From contig OX352772.1 in the NCBI GenBank assembly GCA_947095535.1, positions 113,791,253 through 113,855,252 of the forward strand: DNA of 64,000 nucleotides, given 5' to 3'. A model generated the notes under the pieces. It was not told the DNA's origin. It saw only the letters and a list, made by a program, of their open reading frames with translations, and ran no database searches. The position numbers were made by a program, and so were the translations under genes. The stretch comes from Poecilobothrus nobilitatus. Its lineage: Eukaryota > Arthropoda > Insecta > Diptera > Dolichopodidae. Positions 55,531 to 64,000 of the stretch are shown in pieces (within the stretch, counting starts at the first letter, position 1; each line of letters opens with the position of its first letter).

Positions 55531-55609
55531 TGGGAATAGAATCGAACTTGCAAACTAAAGACTTCTAAAGTTTAAGAAGCGGCCACTCTACCACTGTACC
55601 AAACTTCCC
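55531..55609 (-). pseudogene. Best-preserved tRNA-like fold, copy 4
   Basis: It has the same stems and boxes as the neighbouring copies. It lies in a monomer that does not have the 14-bp deletion, so the tRNA-like 3' end and the deletion can be separated, probably by exchange between subfamilies. The upstream hairpin base is altered here ('ctgacg' for 'ctgaag'). Confidence 0.68.
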
Positions 55610-57860
55610 ACTGACGTTCGGATCTTTATATTCAACTATATTGTGAAATTTCTATTTCCCACCATGCAAACTATATTTTAAAATTTTATTTATATTTTTA
55701 GAAAAAAAACAAAAAGCAAAAACAACAAAGCAGAATTTAAAATTCAACGCAATAAAAGAGCGTCGTTTTTGAATATGTATATTATAGGTATAGATTATAC
55801 ATATTATATGATACATATGTATATACTTTACATGGGATTTTTATAAAAATGGAAAATTAATAATAAAAATCAGAAAATTTTGGAAAAATATTGATCTTGT
55901 AAGATGGCTGTACTGAATATTTATCATTTAAAAAGAAAAAAATGAAAGTTGGTTGGTAAATCATTGAGTAAAAGGATTTTAAATGTCTGTCATTTACAGA
56001 TTAAATATTATGATATGTAACAATTTATTTCGTTTAAAATATTAGAAATAAAAAAAAAATAGAATAAAATCGCACTTGCAAACTAAAGACTTCTACAGTT
56101 TAAGCAGCGACCACTCTACCACTGCACCAAACTTCCCACTGAAGCTGGGATGTTTATATTCAATTATATTGTGAAATTTCTATTTCCCACCATGCAAACT
56201 ATATTTTAAAATTTTATTTATGTTTTTAGAAAAAAAACAAAAAGCAAAAACAACAAAGCAAAATTTAAAATTCAACGGAATAAAAGAGCGTCGTTTTTGA
56301 ATATGCATATTATAGGTATAGATTATACATATTATATGATACATATGTATATACTTTACATGGGATTTTTATAAAAATGGAAAATTAATAATAAAAATCA
56401 GAATATTTTGGAAAAATATTGATCTTGTAAGATGGCTGTACTGAATATTTATCATTTCAAAAGAAAAAAATGAAAGTTGGTTGGTAAATCATTGAGTATA
56501 AGGATTTTAAATGTCTGTCATTTACAGATTAAATATTATGATTTGTAAAAATTTATTTCGTTTAAAATATTAGAAATAAAAAAAAAAATAGAATAGAATC
56601 GCACTTGCAAACTAAAGACTTCTAAAGTTTAAGAAGCGGCCACTCTACCACTGCACCAAATTTCCCACTGAAGTTGGGATGTTTATATTCAATTATATTG
56701 TGAAATTTCTATTTCCCACCATGCAAACTATATTTTAAAATTTTATTTATGTTTTTAGAAAAAAAACAAAAAGCAAAAACAACAAAGCAAAATTTAAAAT
56801 TCAACGGAATAAAAGAGCGTCGTTTTTGAATATGTATATTATAGGTATAGATTATACATATTATGTGATACATATGTATATACTTTACATGGGATTTTTA
56901 TAAAAATGGAAAATTAATAATAAAAATCAGAAAATTTTGGAAAAATATTGATCTTGTAAGATGGCTGTACTGAATATTTATCATTTAAAAAGAAAAAAAT
57001 GAAAGTTGGTTGGTAAATCATTGAGTAAAAGGATTTTAAATGTCTGTCATTTACAGATTAAATATTATGATATGTAAGAATTTATTTCGTTTAAAATATT
57101 AGAAATAAAAAAAAAAATAGAATAGAATCGCACTTGCAAACTAAAGACTTCTACAGTTTAAGCAGCGGCCACTCTACCACTGCACCAAACTTCCCACTGA
57201 AGCTGGGATGTTTATATTCAATTATATTGTGAAATTTCTATTTCCCACCATGCAAACTATATTTTAAAATTTTATTTATGTTTTTAGAAAAAAAACAAAA
57301 AGCAAAAACAACAAAGCAAAATTTAAAATTCAACGGAATAAAACAGCGTCGTTTTTGAATATGTATATAATAGGTATAGATTATACATATGTATATACTT
57401 TACATGGGATTTTTATAAAAATGGAAAATTAATAATAAAAATCAGAAAATTTTGGAAAAATATTGATCTTGAAAGATGGCTGTACTGAATATTTATCATT
57501 TAAAAAGAAAAAAATGAAAGTTGGTTGGTAAATCATTGAGTAAAAGGGTTTTAAATGTCTGTCATTTACAGATTAAATATTATGATATGTAAGAATTTAT
57601 TTCGTTTAAAATATTAGAAATAAAAAAAAAAAATAGGAATAGAATCGAACTTGCAAACTAAAGACTTCCAAAGTTTAAGAACCGGCCACTCTACCACTGT
57701 ACCAAACTTCCCACTGAAGTTCGGATCTTTATATTCAATTATATTGTGAAATTTCTATTTCCCACCATGCAAACCATATTTTAAAATTTTATTTATGTTT
57801 TTAGAAAAAAAACAAAAAGCAAAAACAACAAAGCAAAATTTAAAATTCGACGGAATAAAA

Positions 57861-60800
57861 GAGCGTCTTTTTTGAATATGTATATTATAGTTATAGATTA
57901 TACATATTATATGATACATATGTATATACTTTACATGGGATTTTTATAAAAATGGAAAATTAATAACAAAAATCAGAAAATTTTGGAAAAATATTGATCT
58001 CTTAAGATGGCTGTACTGAATATTTATCTTTTAAAAAGTAAAAAATGAAAGGTGGTTGGTAAATCATTGAGTACAAGGGTTTTAAATGTCTGTCATTTAC
58101 AGATTAAATATTATGATATGTAAGAATTTATTTCGTTTAAAATATTAGAAATAAAAAAAAAAATAGAATAGAATCGAACTTGCAAACTAAAGACTTCTAA
58201 AGTTTAAGAACCGGCCACTCTACCACTGTACCAAACACCCCACTGAAGTTCGGATCTTTATATTCAATTATATTGTGAAATTTCTATTTCCCACCATGGA
58301 AACTATATTTTAAAATATTATTTATGTTTTTAGAAAAAAAACAAAAAGCAAAAACAACAAAGCAAAATTTAAAGTTCAACGGAATAAAAGAGCGTCGTTT
58401 TTGAATATGTATATTATAGGCATAGATTATACATATTATATGATACATATGTATATACTTTACATGGGATTTTCATAAAAATGGAAAATTAATAATAAAA
58501 ATCAGAAAATTTTGGAAAAATATTAATCTTGTAAGACGGCTGTATTGAATATTTATCTTTTAAAAAGTAAAAAATGAAAGGTGGTTGGTAAATCATTTAG
58601 TACAAGGGTTTTAAATGTCTGTCATTTACAGATTAAATATTATGATATGTAAGAATTTATTTCGTTTAAAATATTAGAAATAAAAAAAAAAAATAGAATA
58701 GAATCGAACTTGCAAACTAAAGACTTCTAAAGTTTAAGAACCGGCCACTCTACCACTGTACCAAACATCCCACTGAAGTTCGAATCTTTATATTCAATTA
58801 TATTGTGAAATTTCTATTTCCCACCATGCAAACTATATTTTAAAATTTTATTTATGTTTTTAGAAAAAAAACAAAAAGCAAAAACAACAAAGCAAAATTT
58901 AAAATGCAACGGAATAAAAAAGCGTCGTTTTTGAATATGTCTATTATAGTATAGATTATACATATTATATGATACATATGTATATACTTTACATGGGATT
59001 TTTATAAAAATTGAAAATTAATAATAAAAATCAGAAAATTTTGGAAAAATATTGATCTTGTAAGATGGCTGTACTGAATATTTATCATTTAAAAAGAAAA
59101 AAAATGAAAGTTGGTTGGTAAATCATTGAGTAAAAGGATTTTAAATGTCTGTCATTTACAGATTAAATATTATGATATATAAGAATTTATTTCGTTTAAA
59201 ATATTAGAAATAAAAAAAAAAAAAAAATAGAATAGAATCGAACTTGCAAACTAAAGACTTCTAAAGTTTAAGAACCGGCCACTAGACCACTGTACCAAAC
59301 TTCCCACTGAAGTTCGGATCTTTATAACCAATTATATTGTGAAATTTCTATTTCCCACCATGCAAACTATATTTTAAAATTTTATTTATGTTTTTAGAAA
59401 AAAAACAACAAAGCAAAATTTAAAATTCAACGGAATAAAAGAACGTCGTTTTTGAATATGTATATTATAGGTATAGATTATACATATTATATGATACATA
59501 TGTATATACTTTACATGGGATTTTTATAAAAATGGAAAATTAATAATAAAAATCAGAAAATTTTGGAAAAATATTGATCTTGTAAAATGGCTGTACTGAA
59601 TATTTATCATTTAAAAAGAAAAAAATGAAAGTTGGTTGGTAAATCATTGAGTAAAAGGCTTTTAAATGTCTGTCATTTACAGATTAAATATTATGATATG
59701 TAAGACCTTATTTCGTTTAAAATATTAGAAATAAAAAAAAAAAAAAAAAAATAGAATAGAATCGAACTTGCAAACTAAAAACTTCTAAAGTTTAAGAACC
59801 GTCCACTCTACCACTGTACCAAACTTCCCACTGAAGGTCGGATCTTTATATTCAATTATATTGTGAAATTTCTATTTCCCACCATGCAAACTATATTTTA
59901 AAATTTTATTTATGTTTTTAGAAAAAAAACAAAAAGCAAAAACAACAAAGCAAAATTTAAAATTCAACGGAATAAAAGATCGTCGTTTTTGAATATATAT
60001 ATTATAGGTATAGATTATACATATTATATGATACATATGTATATACTTGACATGGGATTTTTATAAAAATGGAAAATTAATAATAAAGATCAGAAAATTT
60101 TGGAAAAATATTGATCTTGTAAGATGGCTGTACTGAATATTTATCATTTAAAAAGAAAAAAATGAAAGTTGGTTGGTAAATCATTGAGCAAAAGGATTTT
60201 AAATGTTTGTCATTTACAGATTAAATATTATGATATGTAAGAATTTATTTCGTTTAAAGTATTAGAAATAAAAAAAAAAAAAAAATAGAATATAATCGAA
60301 CTTGCAAACTAAAGACTTCTAAAGTTTAAGAACCGGCCACTCTATCACTGTACCAAACTTCCCACTGAAGTTCGGATCTGTATATTTAATTATATTGTGA
60401 AATTTCTATTTCCCACCATGCTAACTATATTTTAAAATTTTATTTATGTTTTCAGAAAAAAAACAAAAAGCAAAAACAACAAAGCAAAATTTAAAATTCA
60501 ACGGAATAAAAGAGCGTCGTTTTTGAATATGTATATTATAGGTATAGATTATACATATTATATGATACATATGTATATACTTTACATGTGATTTTTATAA
60601 AAATGGAAAATTAATAATAAAAATCAGAAAATTTTGGAAAAATATTGATCTTGTAAGATGGCTGTACTGAATATTTATCATTTAAAAAGAAAAAAATGAA
60701 AGTTGGTTGGAAAATCATTGAGTAAAAGGGTTTTAAATGTCTGTCATTTACAGATTAAATATTATGATATGTAAGAATTTATTTCGTTTAAAATATTAGA

Positions 60801-62111
60801 AATAAAAAAAAAAAATAGAATAGAATCGAACTTGCAAACTAAAGACTTCTAAAATTTAACAAGCGGCCACTCTACCACTGTACCAAACTTCCCACTGAAG
60901 TTCGGATCTTTATATTCAATTATATTGTGAAATTTCGATTTCCCACCATGCAAACTATATTTTAAAATTTTATTTATGTTTTTAGAAAAAAAACAAAAAG
61001 CAAAAACAACAAACTAAAATTTAAAATTCAACGGAATAAAAGAGCGTCGTTTTTGAATATGTATATTATAGGTATAGATTATACACATTATATGATACAT
61101 ATGTATATACTTTACATGGGATTTTTATAAAAATAGAAAATTAATAATAAAAATCAGAAAATTTTGGAAAAATATTGATCTCTTAAGATGGTTGTACTGA
61201 ATATTTATCTTTTAAAAAGAAAAAAATGAAAGTTGGTTGGTAAATCATTGAGTAAAAGGGTTTTAAATGTCTGTCATTTACAGATTAAATATTATGATAT
61301 GTAAGAATTTATTTAGTTTAAAATATTAGATATAAAAAACAAAAAAAATAGAATAGAATCGAACTTGCAGACTAAAGACTTCTAAAGTTTAAGAAGCGGA
61401 CACTCTACCACTGCACCAAACTTCCCACTGAAGTTCGGATGTTTATATTCAATTATATTGTGAAATTTCTATTTCCCACCATGCAAACTATATTTAAAAA
61501 ATTTTATTTATGTTTTTAGAAAAAAAACAAAAAGCAAAAACAACAAAACAAAATTTAAAATTCAACGGAATAAAAGAGCGTCGTTTTTGAATATGTATAT
61601 TATAGGTATAGATTATACATATTATATGATACACATCTATATACTTTACATGGGATTTTTATAAAAATGGAAAATTAATAATAAAAACCAGAAAATTTTG
61701 GAAAAATATTGATCTTGTAAGATGGCTGTACTGATAGTTTATCATTTAAAAAAAAAAATGAAAGTTGGTTGGTAAATCATTGAGTAAAAGGGTTTTAAAT
61801 GTCTGCCATTTACAGATTAAATATTATGATATGTTAGAATTTATTTAGTTTTAAATATTAGAAATACAAAAAAAAAAAAAAAAAAAAAAATAGAATCGAA
61901 CTTGCAAACAAAAGACTTCTAAAGATTAAGAACCGGCCACTAGACCACTGTACCAAACTTCCCACTGAAGTTCGGATCTTTATATCCAATTATATTGTGA
62001 AATTTCTATTTCCCACCATGCAAACTATATTTTAAAATTTTATTTATATTTTTAGAAAAAAAACAAAAAGCAAAAACAACAAAGCAGAATTTAAAATTCA
62101 ACGCAATAAAA
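57861..62111. repeat. Divergent monomer segment near the right end
   Basis: These monomers have many private changes, including 'gcgtcttttt' at 57861, a T-rich 'atctttta' form at 58025 and 58550, an A-rich linker loss near 59405, and the longest A run at 61868-61890. No clean block duplication within the segment was found. Confidence 0.6.
61868..61890 (-). repeat. Longest homopolymer, A23
   Basis: The A tract reaches 23 bases and the adjoining 'tagaatagaatcg' is reduced to 'tagaatcg', so the tRNA-like 3' end is shortened. On the minus strand this is a T23 run. The exact length is vulnerable to sequencing error. Confidence 0.7.
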
Positions 62112-62299
62112 GAGCGTCGTTTTTGAATATGTATATTATAGGTATAGATTATACATATTATATGATACATATGTATATACTTTACATGGGATTTTTATAA
62201 AAATGGAAAATTAATAATAAAAATCAGAAAATTTTGGAAAAATATTGATCTTGTAAGATGGCTGTACTGAATATTTATCATTTAAAAAGAAAAAAATGA

Positions 62300-63485
62300 A
62301 AGTTGATTGGTAAATCATTGAGTAAAAGGATTTTAAATGTCTGTCATTTACAGATTAAATATTATGATATGTAAGAATTTATTTCGTTTAAAATATTAGA
62401 AATAAAAAAAAAAAATGGGAATAGAATCGAACTTGCAAACTAAAGACTTCTAAAGTTTAAGAAGCGGCCACTCTACCACTGTACCAAACTTCCCACTGAA
62501 GTTCGGATCTTTATATTCAACTATATTGTGAAATTTCTATTTCCCACCATGCAAACTATATTTTAAAATTTTATTTATATTTTTAGAAAAAAAACAAAAA
62601 GCAAAAACAACAAAGCAGAATTTAAAATTCAACGCAATAAAAGAGCGTCGTTTTTGAATATGTATATTATAGGTATAGATTATACATATTATATGATACA
62701 TATGTATATACTTTACATGGGATTTTTATAAAAATGGAAAATTAATAATAAAAATCAGAAAATTTTGGAAAAATATTGATCTTGTAAGATGGCTGTACTG
62801 AATATTTATCATTTAAAAAGAAAAAAATGAAAGTTGGTTGGTAAATCATTGAGTAAAAGGATTTTAAATGTCTGTCATTTACAGATTAAATATTATGATA
62901 TGTAACAATTTATTTCGTTTAAAATATTAGAAATAAAAAAAAAATAGAATAGAATCGCACTTGCAAACTAAAGACTTCTACAGTTTAAGCAGCGACCACT
63001 CTACCACTGCACCAAACTTCCCACTGAAGCTGGGATGTTTATATTCAATTATGTTGTGAAATTTCTATTTCCCACCATGCAAACTATATTTTAAAATTTT
63101 ATTTATGTTTTTAGAAAAAAAACAAAAAGCAAAAACAACAAAGCAAAATTTAAAATTCAACGGAATAAAAGAGCGTCGTTTTTGAATATGCATATTATAG
63201 GTATAGATTATACATATTATATGATACATATGTATATACTTTACATGGGATTTTTATAAAAATGGAAAATTAATAATAAAAATCAGAAAATTTTGGAAAA
63301 ATATTGATCTTGTAAGATGGCTGTACTGAATATTTATCATTTCAAAAGAAAAAAATGAAAGTTGGTTGGTAAATCATTGAGTATAAGGATTTTAAATGTC
63401 TGTCATTTACAGATTAAATATTATGATATGTAAAAATTTATTTCGTTTAAAATATTAGAAATAAAAAAAAAAAATAGAATAGAAT
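62300..63485. repeat. Copy of 55.4-56.6 kb at an offset of 6885 bp (13 monomers)
   Basis: Shared rare markers are 'gttgattggt' (55417/62302), the GGGAATAG tRNA-like copy (55531/62416), 'gcagaattt...cgcaat' (55730/62615), 'tgtaacaat' (near 56018/62903) and 'atatgcatat' (56301/63186). The match ends in the tRNA-like region near 63.5 kb. Confidence 0.85.
62416..62494 (-). pseudogene. Best-preserved tRNA-like fold, copy 5
   Basis: Identical in layout to the copy at 55531-55609 and exactly 6885 bp (13 monomers) away. It belongs to the block duplicated between 55.4-56.6 and 62.3-63.5 kb, so it is probably not an independent survival. Confidence 0.7.
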
Positions 63486-63535
63486 CGCACTTGCAAACTA
63501 AAGACTTCTAAAGTTTAAGAAGCGGCCACTCTACC

Positions 63536-64000
63536 ACTGTACCAAACATCCCACTGAAGTTCGAATCTTTATATTCAATTATATTGTGAAATTTCTATTT
63601 CCCACCATGCAAACTATATTTTAAAATTTTATTTATGTTTTTAGAAAAAAAACAAAAAGCAAAAACAACAAAGCAAAATTTAAAATGCAACGGAATAAAA
63701 AAGCGTCGTTTTTGAATATGTCTATTATAGTATAGATTATACATATTATATGATACATATGTATATACTTTACATGGGATTTTTATAAAAATGGAAAATT
63801 AATAATAAAAATCAGAAAATTTTGGAAAAATATTGATCTTGTAAGATGGCTGTACTGAATATTTATCATTTAAAAAGAAAAAAAATGAAAGTTGGTTGGT
63901 AAATCATTGAGTAAAAGGATTTTAAATGTCTCTCATTTACAGATTAAATATTATGATATGTAAGAATTTATTTCGTTTAAAATATTAGAAATAAAAAAAA
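63536..64000. repeat. Copy of 58.75-59.2 kb at an offset of about 4781 bp (9 monomers)
   Basis: 'ccaaacatcc...gttcgaatc' (near 58760/63541), 'aatgcaacggaataaaaaagc' reduced to its markers 'aaaatgcaac' (58901/63682), 'gtctattatagtata' and 'gaaaaaaaatgaaag' are shared. It continues to the window end, so the array very likely extends beyond it. Confidence 0.85.

Larger units (their letters stand above)
51045..57860. repeat. Alternating two-subfamily segment (deleted and full dyad)
   Basis: Monomers at 51045, 51560, 52607, 54181 and 57344 share 'acagcg' and a 14-bp deletion in the dyad region; four of these also have 'gtatataatagg' (51045 keeps 'gtatattatagg'). Between them lie full-length monomers (52077, 53123, 54698, 55758, 56815) with a 'tcgcac' B-box change and an 'agcagcg' anticodon-region change. 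The D-F alternation at 51560-53652 and 54181-55226 suggests a dimeric higher-order repeat, with a third monomer type ('tataagg', at 53653 and 56286) inserted at intervals. Confidence 0.75.
1..64000. repeat. Satellite DNA array, ~530-bp monomer, about 120.6 head-to-tail copies
   Basis: The same unit recurs without interruption, always in one orientation. Positions of the landmark 'gagcgtcg' or its variants: 26, 553, 1091, 1627, 2159, 2691, 3234, 3771, 4307, 4836, 5373, 5903, 6434, 6962, 7476, 8010, 8543, 9069, 9602, 10135, 10661, 11183, 11717, 12252, 12771, 13300, 13834, 14365, 14899, 15430, 15961, 16494, 17029, 17548, 18077, 18611, 19142, 19676, 20209, 20740, 21279, 21810, 22346, 22880, 23411, 23945, 24466, 24994, 25530, 26065, 26594, 27129, 27659, 28190, 28725, 29262, 29792, 30315, 30834, 31368, 31876, 32411, 32948, 33478, 34001, 34520, 35054, 35585, 36119, 36648, 37184, 37715, 38252, 38782, 39318, 39852, 40386, 40920, 41449, 41984, 42515, 43046, 43581, 44111, 44647, 45178, 45715, 46247, 46782, 47319, 47849, 48388, 48916, 49446, 49983, 50515, 51045, 51560, 52077, 52607, 53123, 53653, 54181, 54698, 55227, 55758, 56286, 56815, 57344, 57861, 58390, 58920, 59441, 59978, 60512, 61042, 61576, 62112, 62643, 63171, 63701. 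Intervals run from 508 to 543 bp; most differences come from the A-homopolymer, a 14-bp deletion and short losses in the A-rich 'aaaaagcaaaaac' stretch. Base composition is strongly A/T. No gene, transposon or non-satellite insertion was seen. Confidence 0.98.

Noticed and set aside
1..64000. CRISPR array
   Set aside because: The repeats are about 530 bp long, contiguous and without unique spacers, in A/T-rich eukaryote-type sequence.
1..64000. CENP-B box
   Set aside because: I looked for the YTTCG...CGGG-type pattern on both strands; 'ttcgtttaaaatatt' and 'gttcggatc' share only fragments of it.
1..64000. Hammerhead ribozyme, as known in some invertebrate and amphibian satellites
   Set aside because: I did not find the CTGATGA and GAAA core elements in correct order with pairing arms in the common monomer on either strand; a covariance search would settle it.

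Overview
The whole window is one uninterrupted head-to-tail tandem array of an A/T-rich satellite DNA. I see no protein-coding gene, no boundary and no unrelated insertion. Using one recurring landmark (the 'gagcgtcg' block) I count 121 landmarks between positions 26 and 63701, so the mean period is about 530.6 bp. All monomers point the same way. The host is a eukaryote with A/T-rich repetitive DNA; a centromeric, pericentromeric or other heterochromatic block is the natural setting. The sequence alone does not identify the species or chromosome region.

Each monomer carries the same modules on the + strand: the landmark block; an AT dyad region with a 12-bp perfect palindrome; a stretch of roughly 10-bp-spaced A-tracts; an AAGATGGCTGT block; a moderately A/T-rich spacer; an A-homopolymer of very variable length; and a tRNA-related segment read on the minus strand. 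That segment has a Pol III-type A box, a B box, a TATAAAG about 21 nt upstream and a T run directly downstream. In five monomers near 51.8-55.6 and 62.4 kb it also keeps a 5-bp acceptor-like stem (GGGAA/TTCCC), a discriminator-like A and a perfect 5-bp anticodon-like stem. The repeat is therefore best read as a satellite in which every unit carries a degenerate tRNA-derived, potentially transcribed cassette.

Layout: 1-7.6 kb, divergent monomers with many private changes. 7.6-10.8 kb, a 3-monomer block in tandem. 11.5-19.1 kb, a 9-monomer block partly repeated, with recent single-monomer amplification inside it. 19.1-26.0 kb, two related blocks 8 monomers apart. 26.0-28.2 kb, mixed monomers that recur about 10.59 kb downstream. 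28.2-36.9 kb, a very clean 7-monomer higher-order repeat (two full copies and a shortened third). 36.6-45.7 kb, mosaics of earlier blocks. 45.2-51.0 kb, again more divergent. 51.0-57.9 kb, two alternating subfamilies, one with a 14-bp deletion and the best tRNA-like fold. 57.9-62.1 kb, divergent monomers. 62.1-64.0 kb, a mosaic of blocks from 55-56.7 kb and 58.7-59.2 kb.

The short minus-strand open frames in some monomers are by-products of repeat variants, not genes. The interest lies in the tRNA-like unit fixed in a satellite and in the legible history of unequal exchange.
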